Shown: piece after piece, positions 21,771 through 32,810 of the stretch
How the letters are laid out: each line of letters starts with the position of its first letter
Numbering within the stretch: the stretch's first letter is position 1
Source: Mytilisepta virgata
Lineage: Eukaryota > Mollusca > Bivalvia > Mytilida > Mytilidae
NCBI GenBank assembly: GCA_028015205.1
Contig: CM051514.1
Span: 25,684,150 to 25,748,149 of the forward strand
Length of the DNA stretch: 64,000 nt
Direction of reading: 5' to 3'
The notes under the pieces: generated by a model
Told to the model about the DNA's origin: nothing
Database searches by the model: none
What the model saw: the letters and a program-made list of their open reading frames with translations, nothing else
Position numbers and translations under genes: made by a program

Positions 21771-23390
21771 AATTATCAACGACGCTCAGCCATTAGAAAG
21801 TTCCTAGAATAATATTTGAACACATCTTACACTGGAGATTTTCTTTATGAAATGATCTTCTAATAATTCAACCGAAGACATTTTAATATATTAAATATAA
21901 ATTGCATGGCTGATTATTGCAGATAATCGGTATTGCATATTGATGGTATACCTTTCAGTATAGAATTTCATCATTAAAGATGATCGCTGGTCTAATAGGA
22001 AATAAATAGGATTTGAAATAGGTGTTTTAGTTTGAGAGAACATATGAATAGTAAACAAATAAGCAAGAAAAAAATATAGGTTCATGTCCTCATTTTAGAG
22101 CTATAAAGCCTTGAAAATTTGCAGGAAATAGGTTTTCTCTGGATTTTTCATTGTCTTTGCATTGGCAACTTCAGTCTCTCAAAAATGTATGAAAAAATAA
22201 AAAGAATTTCATAAAATTTTGTCAAATACCATTTTAAGGTATATATGATTAAATTATAAAAGAAAAAGTGGGGGTTCATGGGCAAAAAATTTAATGTTTA
22301 AGAAATGGATAAAACCCGAGGATTCCGAAAATCTGACAAAAAGACCAAAACATGACCAGCGAGCATCTTTAAAGACGTATCCAGCTGAACATTTTGAGAA
22401 GTTACATAACAACCATGACAATAGGAAATTACAAAAGAAATTTCCCACGGGAAAACAACCAGGACACTGACAAACATAGTCGATTAAATGAAGAAATTTA
22501 CAGTACACCTGTATTCTGGTTTCTACAATGTAATTATTCCATCAAAGACCTATTTTATTACAAGCCCTTTGAATCTTGATTGGAATTTTTTGACTAGAGT
22601 AATAACTGTGTGTCAACTTGAATCATTAAATGAGAAAGACGTACACGAGCACTATCAGAGCGTAAAAATTATAACAAAATTCTTTTTTTTTATTCATGCT
22701 AGTTTTAAGTCGATTTTTCTCACTGATTACCCCAAACTTATGAATCTGTTTGTAACATTAACACTGAAATTGAAGTGATATTTCTGACATCTGGATGTAG
22801 ACTGAATTAAAGAAGGAAGCCATGCAAAGGGATAAATCAAAATTCAAGACATCTGTTATGATTTACAACAAATGCCAAGGACACAGGATTCTTCGTCAAA
22901 CACTGAACAAACACAGATTGGAATAAAGTACAATGTACTTTATTTAAGGTATCAGGACTATAAATTATCACGTGATTCTTTTAAATATCCAGTATCTTCC
23001 ATAAAAGTTAATGGCAATGTCCTCCCTCGGTAATTATCGGAAAACTTCGGAAACGCAATAAACATAACTTGTTTTCATACACGCTGCATACAAACAAATA
23101 AGTGTTTTTTTTTCTACTTGAGAACGATATACGTGTATCTACATAATTTCTGCTTCAAACTTTTGGTTCAAGCTATTTTCGGTCAAAAGAAATATCGTTC
23201 ATCCGTGAACTGATATGGTCCTAGTATTTGAACTCAATGTAAAGAAGGAAGTCAACAAGCAGTGCCAAGACGATTTCGTTAAAAACGGTGACGGACAACA
23301 AACTGGAGTTTCCTTCATTGCTGTTTCAAGACTTCCGCCCGTTCGCCAAACCAAAAACCAGATTTTTGTTCTGTTGGAAAATCCAATTAT
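21771..23390. other. No recognised gene; one short open segment
   Basis: Mostly AT-rich. From about 23250 to 23460 the plus strand is open for about 65 codons without a start codon, including 'DNKLEFPSLLFQDFRPFAKP'. This could be a repeat-derived coding fragment. It has no splice context I could defend. Confidence 0.3.
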
Positions 23391-23393
23391 ATG

Positions 23394-23563
23394 AAACTAA
23401 AGAGATAAAAAAGAAAAGAAAACGAAATATATATACAAACTAAAGAGATAAGAAAGAAAAGAAAACGAATTTATATACAAACTATAGAGATACCAAAAAT
23501 AAAAAACGAGAGAAATATACAAACTAAAGAGAAAAGAAAAAAGAAAACGAGAGAGATATACCA
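23394..23563. repeat. 42-43-bp purine-rich tandem repeat, four copies
   Basis: Each unit begins AAACTAAAGAGA or AAACTATAGAGA and ends in 'atatac'. Units start at 23394, 23437, about 23479 and about 23521. Copies three and four have diverged A/G tracts. Confidence 0.85.
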
Positions 23564-23775
23564 ACAACAAATACAAATGGTTTGGTTTATGGTATCAGGA
23601 ATTTACGATAATTTTACTTTAACCAATCAAAAACAATCGTAGAGGTCAAGAAATCAGAATTGCATAAATCTTTTATGCGCTGCTATAATTTCACTTGGTG
23701 CTTAAAAAAATGATAATAATAATAAAAAAAAAAACATTGATGCATAAATAGATATTCTTGCCCTAGATAATTATT

Positions 23776-23949
23776 TTATTTCATTACAGTAGTGAAGTTT
23801 TCATATTCTGATTTGTCTATAGGCACCTGTGATTGATCATCCGTCCCCAGTTGGCAGATAGTGGAGACCGTTCCGTCGGAGTGTTCTCGGGTCATAATAC
23901 GGAAAGCCTGACCTCGGACTGTTTGAAAAATTCCACGGTAATATCCCTT
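23776..23949 (-). CDS. Terminal exon of the putative small gene
   Basis: Acceptor 'ctttttctaaaactacag', then 57 sense codons with varied codon use and a TAA stop. Residues include QLGTDDQSQVPIDKSEYENF near the end. AATAAA occurs across the stop codon (GAAATAAAAT on the minus strand) and could serve in polyadenylation. This is the most gene-like segment of the three. Confidence 0.7.
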   Translation of the reverse strand, partial: KGYYRGIFQTVRGQAFRIMTREHSDGTVSTICQLGTDDQSQVPIDKSEYENFTTVMK

Positions 23950-26900
23950 CTGTAGTTTTAGAAAAAGAGTAGGTTAGTGGCCGCTACAAAACTCTTCTTA
24001 ACAGAAACAAGTTGTAAGTAAGTTCGTTTAAGAGGAGTTCCAATTTAATGATATAAGAATAATAATATAATCACCAAATGAGTATTTATTTAGAATTTAA
24101 AAATAATAATAAGAGGCAGACAAAAGTAGGAAAACTAAACTATAACAAATCAGACAATAAATTATTTTCCTGCAAAACACGTGTTTCAATATACAGAAGA
24201 GTTCGTTTATAAGGAAGTCCAGGGGGCTCTCGATCTTATTTCGTTATAACATGTATAAGAGAAAGCATGCAGAGTTATCTCCACTTTTAAAATTATATTG
24301 AAAATTTTCTCTTTTAGTGTCAATGTAGATTTGACTTTGTGAGGTCTTTTTTTCTTATACCATATGTTGAAGTATACATTGGGAGCCACCATAGATATGT
24401 ACACAATATGTAATACATGTAAGTTGTTTGCTCAGCAATTTTCGTCGTTATAACAGGTCACTTAAGAGTTCGGGATTTAAGAGAACAAATATACCAGAGA
24501 GCAAATAAAAAAAACGTAATCTATAGGACAGAACAAATCCGGGAAGACAAATAAACAAACACAAGCACAAAATTAAAATACTCTTCGTTATAAGCAAGAT
24601 TTCTTTATAAAAAAATCGTAACTTCTTCACTTCGTTATAAGGTTGAATTCGTTAGATATAAACGAACTTTACTGTAATGCCAAAGGGCGTAATCTAGGCT
24701 TGAATACTTGAAATAAAAACATAAAGACCACGTGAATACATGGAAAAGGTTGCAAAATCTAGGCTTGAATACTTGAAAGAAAGGCATAAACACGTATGAA
24801 ATCGTTGCAAGTGACAAAAGACACAATCTAGGATTCATATGAATAAAAGTAAACTGAAGCAGAATTCCTCGTTTTTTTTTGTTTTTTTTTTGTTGGCTCA
24901 CAGTGCCCGATCCTGAGATTTTGAAACGGACATGTAGGGATTTCAGGTACTAGTTATAAAAATAATTAAACAGAAGAAAAGGGGTATTCAAGCGACATAA
25001 GATTTCTAGCATCTATGAGATGAGATTCTGAATCCCATTTCCATCCACTTTGAGTCTTCCATTTTGGATGAATCTGCTCTTTTAGCCTTGAGAACTGCTA
25101 ACAAGACACAGTTTGTTGAAATGTGAATATTCGTTATAAATGATCATACGCTGTACACTTCTATACAGACCTTAACAAACTATCAGAATAATCTATCACC
25201 ACTGGGACCCGTTAAGCAACAAAGCAGTCCGGGATACATTTAATTAAAACTTGTAGCTAATATTACGAAATATTTGAATTATAACCTTTGGTTTAATATT
25301 GATATCACAAACGGAATATTCTTCTAATCATCGCCAATACACATCTCTAAAGCTAACCTTTCATTTATAAAATTGATTAATATCTTGAAATTTATTGTTT
25401 TCCTCGGAGTAACTGTTCAGAAGATCAATCATCCTGATTTCTGATATCCTTTTGAGTTGGATGTTTAAACAGCTATGAAATGAAAACTGCTTATTGTCAA
25501 AAAGAGTCTTATAGGATCATCTTATGTTTCATATTTTCATTTTCCTAATTATAAGTTATATCGTTGAAACTTATTTCTTTTACAATGATGTAATCTCTGC
25601 CGATGACTTGAGTATGTTCATTTAGGTGACGTTTTCTGCATATTGTATTAATTCTAATGATTTTGGGGATACTAATAGCAGCCAATATTTGAGAGTTTGG
25701 TGGGGAAGGGCTGTGTTTTTTTCACTTTTCTTCATGTTGCAGCTGAAATCACAAATTAACTTAATGTCATATAGTGAAAAAGCTTGAAATTTTTTTATTT
25801 GATATATGGTTTTATAGGGGTAAATGATACAACAAACTGGTCAGCTACCAGCTTACTGAACATAGACAACAATTTATGACATCATATGAAAATATGAATA
25901 AAACTGTTGGGTGCACCCATAGAAGTCACTAGCCCCGCTACATTCTGTATAAGTCGGATCTGTCCATAGCCGGAGCATTGTATTGTCAACGGTAACCTCT
26001 TATTGGCGTATGTTTATTGTATCGAGAACAGTTTATATGGTCCTTATTATTTGTTTTTGGACTTTTTAAACAATTTTTGGAGCAGTGGGGAGGGTATGTG
26101 TGTTATGGTGTGAATGTGTGTGTAGGGGGTTATTAAGTGATTGTCTTGAGTTTGATGATGATGCCCCTAGATATAATCAATCGTTGTTTCAAGTTCAGTT
26201 CTGTAGGATGTTGTCTCATCGAAGCTTTCCCGTATTCTTTCTTTTCAAATGTCCAAGGCTTCCTTCATTATTTTGCTGTTTTTGAAATTTTCATACCATC
26301 TAAATATTTGAAATCTGTATAAAATCTATGGTAAATTCTCAAATAGGTTAGTTAACATATATCATTATATAGCTCAGACCATCTTCCGGGTGAAATAAAA
26401 TTTTCGAAATGAGGATATACGGATTTTGTCAAAAGAACTTATCCACAATTCTTCTGCAGGGTGAGATGTTTCTTTTAAAATAAGGATGTACAATGTATGT
26501 TTATTAGTATCTATTATCTATATGATTTTAAGGATTGATCTTCATCAGGTGGCATCACAACAAAACTGGAAGTCAAAGCCAAAAATTACCAAATAAATGT
26601 GGATAGTAGCACCAAAATGCATTAGTTTAAGCATATCAAATAATAAGAATAAAGCACAAGTTATGCTAACTTATGCAGCATTCTCCCTAGATTACTTTCC
26701 TAGCTCTGTTTTAAAAAAGACTATAAGGATCTAACACCGGTGAAAGTGCAAGACGGAAAAATCTCAGACACCCAAGGCAAAGATTTCTGTTTTGATCCTT
26801 TTTCTCACTAATATTTACTCAAGCAAGTGTGTCAGACGACGTAAACAAACGGAGTTATCTCCCCATGAAAGTATTTTGTGTGTGATCTGTATTCGATGTA

Positions 26901-29900
26901 TTTTGAATAATTCAAGCCACCGACGAGTGAAACCTTTAAATATAAAACGATATGGACAATATGGAATAGGTAAGACTAATAAAAACTCAAACTATTTGTT
27001 AAATATCGCTCAAACAGTAAATAATCACGACATATGGCAAAATGCTGGGTACATTATTCATGGCATTTGCAACACGTGATTTCAGCCCTTTTAAGCAAAT
27101 TACCTCCCTTAGTTGTAGATCGAAAATGATAAAATTGATTGAATTACGGATAATCGAGTCCTTTTTTCCGTCCCGGCTCTTAAACTAATGTGTCTATGAA
27201 AACTTCCTTTGGCGGATATTTACAAATTGTTTGTTTAATTCTGAGGGGAAAGGCTTCATATTTGAAGGATTACGCTATGGGAGACTTGAAATTATCATGT
27301 TTTAAAAACATTTTGGCCGAAAAGTTATGAAAGCAGGTGAGATAAAACTTATTTCCTCATTAAATTCATCCTCCAAAGTTGTTCTCTATATGCGGACAAT
27401 TTATGTCTTGTATCTGTATCTGTAATTTGAATTTGCATTTTTAACTATTTTTTGTTAATTCATATAGCAGTTATACTACGGTTACGCTTCAGTTTTTTAA
27501 ACTGAATTGGCCGAAAGTTTTCAATGCTGACAATGTTTATTTGCACACGAAAGAAAGCTAATATTGTGTAGAATGTACCTATATGCGGACAAATTGCTTA
27601 TGTGTTATAAGAATTTGAATATTTGCATTTTTATTTTTTGGGGCAAGTTTAATGCTTTGTAATGAATGTCGTCAGAGAAATCCAAAATGGCCGCTATGCA
27701 AATTACCAAAGTACCCGCAATTTTGCCATATGACTGTCGGAACCGTGAAAATTTTGTGGGAAAACAAGCGTGAAATTCTTATCTCACCCACGGGAAAGAC
27801 AAGGATATCTCACATGGGTAAAAACAGGTACTGGGCTGTCTCATTAGTGAGAAAAACCAATCCCTAAAAGTAAACAACAAAATGAACGCATTTAATGCTA
27901 AAGACCGAATGTATCATTGAAGAAAGAAAGACAACTCCAATACATATTCAAAACTCTTTGAAAGCGGTGGATAAAAAAGTATGAACAAGTTTAGCACTTC
28001 TTTAGAGTCATAAATGATTAAATCCATTCCTAATTACATTTTTTATGTTTATCTTTAAAATTGCAAATGCATGTAATATAAGGACAATTTATGATACCAA
28101 CATGAAAGTGATTTCTTCATATGTATAACGCAAATGAAACGAAATGCAAATAAAATTCATATCAGAAGACTGTTCTGTAACAAATAAATAAATGAATAAA
28201 ATAAAAATAAAAAAAAAAAAAAAACCCAAACAAACAAATCAATAAATGTAATAAAGATTTGAAAATGAACTTACATATGTTATAAAATGAGACGGATTGC
28301 TTTTGTAAGCGCTTAATAATCGTATAACATCTCATTACACCGACACTATATAGCAACGGTTTAAGGGGCACGGGTGTATGAAATAAATAAATAAAAAAAA
28401 AAAAAAAAAAAATAGATGAATTGTATTTCCAAAACATTTCCCTGTATTTCAAGATTAGCATGAGCATTTATTTACACATCAGTTATTTTGCCAATTGTGT
28501 ACATGTATAACACATGTATAAATGTTTGTCTTGGTCCTGACACGCTACTATAGTGTATACTAAATCACACGTACCTGCCCAATCGCGGGTACAAGGTTAA
28601 AGTTTTATTGATAATAGCCTATTCGATCCGTTTATTTATCTAACCTAACTTTCAGCCATCTTTTTGTACACAAAAAAAAACGTTTCGTTTATCTCTGTCA
28701 GAAATGACGACTGGAAAGAAGTTTTAGAGTGGGGCGACGGGAAGGACTGTATATCCGAACTGATTATTTTCGGTTTTCCCCCAAAAATACACCAAATCAG
28801 ACCTTCAACCTCGATGATGACAAACTACACTGTGCGTTGATAATTTATGTTATAAAAGCATATTAATTGATTTTACTCTGAAGAAGAAGAAGGGGCACAC
28901 AAAGATAGATACATACATGTATGTCCATCTTATGTTGCATAATGTAAGGTTTGTTATCTATAAGGTCATGATAGTGGTTTTCCCTTTATCTTATATTGAT
29001 ATCTGGTTCTTATGTAGATAAGATTCAATAAAATGCATCCCAAAAAAAACTCAGATAAAAATAAAAGGTTTTTTTTTGTGTTTCAGATTTTTTAATAATG
29101 GAGATTCGTTTCACGCCATTATACAGGGGTACCTTTCCCCTTCCCCTTTGTCTCTGTGCCACCATGCTCTCTTCCATCGTGTCATCTCTGAGGAAAACAA
29201 CATAAATTATACTAATGTGACATTATTATTTTTTATTTCAACTTGATAGATAAAAGATGATCTCAGTCTCTAGTCTCGGTGAATGATTAATGGATTCATA
29301 AAAAAATTTTACCATGTTTTATTTAAGTTATCACTATACGATATCCCTCCATGTTGATTTTTAGATGTTCTTCCTGTCGCCCAGTCAATCGAGTGCTCCC
29401 CCTCTCCGGGGTTCCTCTAACATCATGTATGCTTCCTTTTGTAATATTGGCTTTTGTGACCTGAATTTTTATCTAGAGCCTACTTTCAAAACCTAAATTT
29501 GGACCATTTTGTTAAAGCTAACCTGCTACAGTATTATCATAATTGTGTAAAAAAAAGTCAATTGATTAAGATTTTTAGAACAAAATTCATCAACTGTCAA
29601 TCATGACAGCTCCTAGTGACAACATCATTACCATTACCCAAGACACTACTAATCAAAATGATTTTTTATTTTATTTTTTAGCAAGAATTAAACACAGCAC
29701 TGACAGAAAGCGCCAGGTTTTAACACACTAATATTTAATATCCGTCCATATTTTGATCTATAAAAAAAACCCGCCAAATATTCATATACCAAAATATCCT
29801 AATTTACGGTATATCTATATATATGTTAGATAACTCGACAGAAAAGATCTTACGAGTGATATCGGGTTGAACACGATTTTGGATAAACATTCATGCGAAA

Positions 29901-31401
29901 CAGAATAAATACTATTTCCGACGAGACATAAAGTGCATCAATTTCAGTTGAATTATTATTTAGCAGACATAATGTTAAATGAAATAGTTTTCCAATGTTT
30001 TATTGTAATTATAAATCATCCGATAGTAACCATCCACTCAAAGAGAGATAACTCAGCATATTTTCTTCGTATTGATCAGAATGAATGCGAGCTACAGTTA
30101 TCGCCCTTTTCACACATACAAAAATGTATCTGATTATTTTACACTGGTTGGGTTTCGATTAAAATCATTTAAAAAAAACTAGAGATAAAAGCAAGATATA
30201 TGGTATTATAGCCAATATCATACATCTTATCTCTTTTGTCATGAAACATATACAAATGTTTCCGACAAACATACAAAACAAACAAAGCTAGGAACACTGA
30301 AAAAATGTTTCGTACATGTACAAGTTATTAAACAGTACATGTTTCGAATAAGGGACTTCACCCTTCAGATTTAATCCCCGTTTTCAAAAGATTTTATAAA
30401 AATAAAATTTATTTTCAGGTTAAAATTTTATTCTTATAAAATAATGTATATCTATCTTATCAGCTTTGTATAAGGGAGGTGAAACCTACATATGTAGGTT
30501 TTCAAAGACTTTCATGAAGTAAAACTTCCAAACATAGCCATTCAAAAAATCTTTTATAGTCGAAGCAACAATGCATTAGGGAATCGATGGATAGCTGGAA
30601 TATTTTGACCAATCTTTCTTCTCACTCCTAAGTTCCGGTTGCTTGGCGAAGAAGCAGAAAATATCCGGTCGGGAATCAAACCTGGGATCCCCCCGCTCGA
30701 GGCGATCACACTTACTTCTTTTAGAAATCAAAAATCAATTAATTAAATGAACGAATAATATCTTACTCCAATTTTTATCTAGAAACATTTAAAGGTTACA
30801 TTCCAATGAACATGTACATGTAAATTCCGTTAATTTCTGTTGTAATAAAATTTAGCATCAATTCAATTGAACCACTTTTCAAAGAATATTAAGGAAACTC
30901 TGGAGGAAAACGTATAATGTACGAAACTGAAGATCTGTCATACATGAAACATGATTGTGTTATTGACACAATGCAGGCCAACAGCAAAGTTTTGAATGTT
31001 ATATTTGACTTAATTTTGACTACAATAACCAGAATATTAAATTGATACATTTTAAGTCAGCTGTATGGAACATAATCTAAGTGCAGGTCAATGACCTTAT
31101 AAGAGCATTTAAGATTAGTTTCATAAAAATTGAAGCTAGGAAGCCACATTTCCGTATGTCTATCCCAATCAGTAAATACTATTGGAAATTTTTAACAAGT
31201 CGTACAATACAAGACGATAAATTCTAAAACGGCGTTTGTTACTATGCAACGTTGCTCTTTAATAAGAGCAAAACAGTTGATTGGAAAATAAAACAGTTAC
31301 TTACCGACATATGTCGTGTGGTACTGTTGCTGGCGTTGGATACATTCCAACTTGAACGGTTCTCTTCCCTCGAACCACTGCATCATTTGTTCGTAGTCCA
31401 T
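23776..31401 (-). CDS. Putative three-exon gene for a ~107-aa protein of unknown function
   Basis: Three minus-strand segments combine into one frame: 31305-31401 (32 codons plus one base), 29133-29185 (53 bases) and 23776-23949 (57 codons and a stop). The protein starts MDYEQMMQWFEGREPF, has a basic middle (QRQRGRGK) and ends in a mixed hydrophilic domain starting KGYYRGIFQTVRGQAF. No signal peptide, membrane segment or known motif was seen, and I do not recognise the family. Splice sites are AG acceptors with pyrimidine tracts for all exons. The donors are GTAAGT (strong, exon 1) and GTACCC (weak, exon 2). The exon 2 acceptor is ambiguous between two AGs 2 bp apart; only the downstream one keeps frame with the last exon. 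Introns would be 2.1 and 5.2 kb. An acceptor just upstream of the ATG (31423-31424) implies a further 5' non-coding exon beyond 31.4 kb. Confidence 0.6.
24470..24575 (-). repeat. Dispersed repeat, inverted relative to 61310-61425
   Basis: The reverse complement contains 'atttgtcttcccggatttgt', then 'gattacgttttttttatttg' and 'ggtatatttgt', matching the plus strand around 61345-61415. Both copies have open frames translating as ICLPGFV followed by a hydrophobic run, which suggests an old coding origin such as a transposable element tail. The source family was not recognised. Confidence 0.65.
24650..24860. repeat. Imperfect tandem repeat (~85 bp unit)
   Basis: 'aatctaggcttgaatacttg' occurs at about 24690 and 24757, and a diverged 'aatctaggattcatatg' lies near 24826, with intervening 'cataaa' and 'cacg' words in similar positions. 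Confidence 0.55.
24900..29130. other. Intron-like region of the putative minus-strand gene
   Basis: No further exon was convincing. There is an imperfect duplication around 27310-27460 and 27510-27640, sharing 'atatgcggacaa'. A/T homopolymers lie at 28204-28225 and 28390-28412. The 71-codon frame at 27652-27867 overlaps repeat-like 'atctcacccacgggaa' and 'atctcacatgggtaaa' phrases and is not believed to be a gene. Confidence 0.4.
29133..29187 (-). CDS. Exon 2 of the putative small gene
   Basis: The acceptor tract is 'ttgttttcctcag', with a second AG two bases later. Using the second AG gives a 53-base exon (29133-29185) encoding D-DTMEESMVAQRQRGRGK and leaving phase 0, which fits exon 3. Using the first AG gives 55 bases and breaks the frame into exon 3. 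The donor GTACCC is weak, so an additional unseen exon cannot be excluded. Confidence 0.5.
30483..30500. repeat. 18-bp perfect palindrome
   Basis: AACCTACATATGTAGGTT is its own complement. It is isolated, with no longer inverted repeat around it. Confidence 0.8.
30655..30715 (-). repeat. tRNA-derived SINE relic
   Basis: The minus strand reads 'gatcgcctcgagcggggg', then 'gatcccaggtttgattccc', a tRNA anticodon-arm/T-arm arrangement with a B-box variant GGTTTGATTCC. It is similar in plan to 13255-13325. The A-box side and acceptor stem are lost. Confidence 0.45.
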
Positions 31402-31422
31402 AACGTCTCATTCAGAAAAATT
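31305..31422 (-). CDS. Exon 1 (first coding exon) of the putative small gene
   Basis: Bounded by 'cttttattgcag' upstream and GTAAGT downstream. Twenty-one untranslated bases precede the ATG at 31401. It encodes 32 residues rich in Gln, Glu and aromatic residues with near-balanced codon GC, unlike the AT-rich flanks. It ends in phase 1. Confidence 0.65.
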
Positions 31423-31429
31423 CTGCAAT

Positions 31430-32580
31430 AAAAGTTTAATATTTTTATGTTTTGTACTATAATGAACGAAAGAAATTGAAATGATACAGTGTAGAATCTT
31501 GCATTTCTTGTACAATACGTTTTTCCTTATCAAGGCCGCTAATGACCAAAACTTTGGAAGGCCTTAATTAAGATATTGTTTGTATCCCCTCGCCGAATTT
31601 GCCGGGACTAAAAAACATTACAGCCTGAGTTGCCGTTTCCGGAAGTTTTTCGTGTACCATTTCGACATCGGTATCGTATTTAGTAACATTCTTTTCGGAA
31701 TATTTCGTGAGTCATCGTTATTTAGAAATCTAGAGTCCCGATTGTTCCGAATGTCGTAAAAACTTCTGACACCAGCTTGATAAAAAAACTATCCGAACCT
31801 TTTGCATGCTAGGGTCGGATATAAGGGAAAACAAGCCTACACTGTATTTATAAGGCTGGCCTAAATAATCATCAACATGTTTTTTATCGAATGAACCAAA
31901 CAGACAAAAAATACAGGTTAGGTCAAATTTGGCGATCGAAAATAAATTCAAAATTCTTCAATTCTCCATTATCATATATTTTGATGCTGCCTGTACATTG
32001 TGCCCAAATTCCAATTGATTTCAATGAATACCTTAAAAGATATATCACCATTTTAATCCTTGTATTCAGTGCCCAGTTATTGTATACTAAGCAGTAATTG
32101 AAATAGTTGTCACAGTTCAAACAGTGATCCAGTAAGTAGGAAATAGATTCTGTTCTTTTTCATGAAAAAAGCCTTTCAATACAGTTCAAAAAATCCTTAT
32201 ATACAGTTGAATGACAGAACATGTAATTTACACTGACAGTCAACCCATTTGTTTCATCAATTGAGAAAAGCTTGAATGGATCCAGAAATGATACGCATAA
32301 ACAAACATATACTTTCCATTTATAAATGACATAATTTATAAGTATTCTTTAGAACAATGAACGAAATGCGGAAAAAGTTTGTAGTGATTCATTGTTAACT
32401 CCAAAGTTCAAGCGGAAATTGATTCATTAAAACGACAAATTTGTAAAAACATCATGCAGAAAATGCCCTTATATTTCTGTACATCGAATATTATTATGTC
32501 ATTATTAGGTGTAGTTAAAATTTAGGACGAAATCGTCATTTCAATTCCAACAGATCTAGATAAAGGACACTATCAAAAGA
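31430..32580. other. No recognisable gene
   Basis: AT-rich. A 5' non-coding exon of the small gene might lie here or further right, but no donor plus promoter combination stands out. Confidence 0.35.
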
Positions 32581-32581
32581 T

Positions 32582-32710
32582 CGATGTCGGATGAAAAATG
32601 TTTGGAGAGGAAAACGTCCGAATTTTTCTTTTTATCTAACATCGAATTTCGAAGTTTAGCATGTCAAACATTACTTTCAACTGTAACGGCTTCCCTTTCA
32701 TCCGACATCG
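32582..32710. repeat. Inverted-repeat element (15-bp arms)
   Basis: CGATGTCGGATGAAA at 32582-32596 and its exact complement at 32696-32710 enclose 99 bp. The right arm is followed closely by the tRNA-like sequence at 32733. No target duplication was found. Confidence 0.65.
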
Positions 32711-32732
32711 TTTATATAACAGTTTTATAACC

Positions 32733-32810
32733 ATCCTCCATTAGCTCAGTTGATAGAGCGGTGGACTACTGAAGCAAAGGTTCCGGGTTTGATCCCTGGT
32801 TGGTGCGGTA
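32733..32810 (+). repeat. tRNA-like sequence (tRNA pseudogene or SINE head)
   Basis: 'ttagctcagttgatagagcg' is a good D-arm/A-box sequence, and 'ccgggtttgatccctgg' forms a five-pair T arm around a B box (GGTTTGATCC). The anticodon stem (GTGGA against AGCAA) does not pair, and no 7-bp acceptor stem can be formed at the correct spacing. It is therefore a tRNA-derived repeat or pseudogene, not a working tRNA. Confidence 0.6.

Noticed and set aside
25015..25110. Minus-strand segment with plausible codons (DSSKMEDSKWMEMGF)
   Set aside because: Short, no splice pair in the right phase for the small gene, and stops on both sides.
27652..27867. 71-codon Cys-containing frame suggestive of a zinc-binding protein
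   Set aside because: The Cys spacing matches no finger, and the second half consists of repeated 'atctcac...gg' phrases typical of dispersed repeats.
29370..29440. Possible alternative exon of the minus-strand gene (GC-rich segment)
   Set aside because: After joining to exon 1 in phase 1, a stop codon appears within about ten codons.
32733..32810. Functional tRNA gene
   Set aside because: D and T arms are good, but the anticodon stem does not pair and no acceptor stem fits the required spacing.
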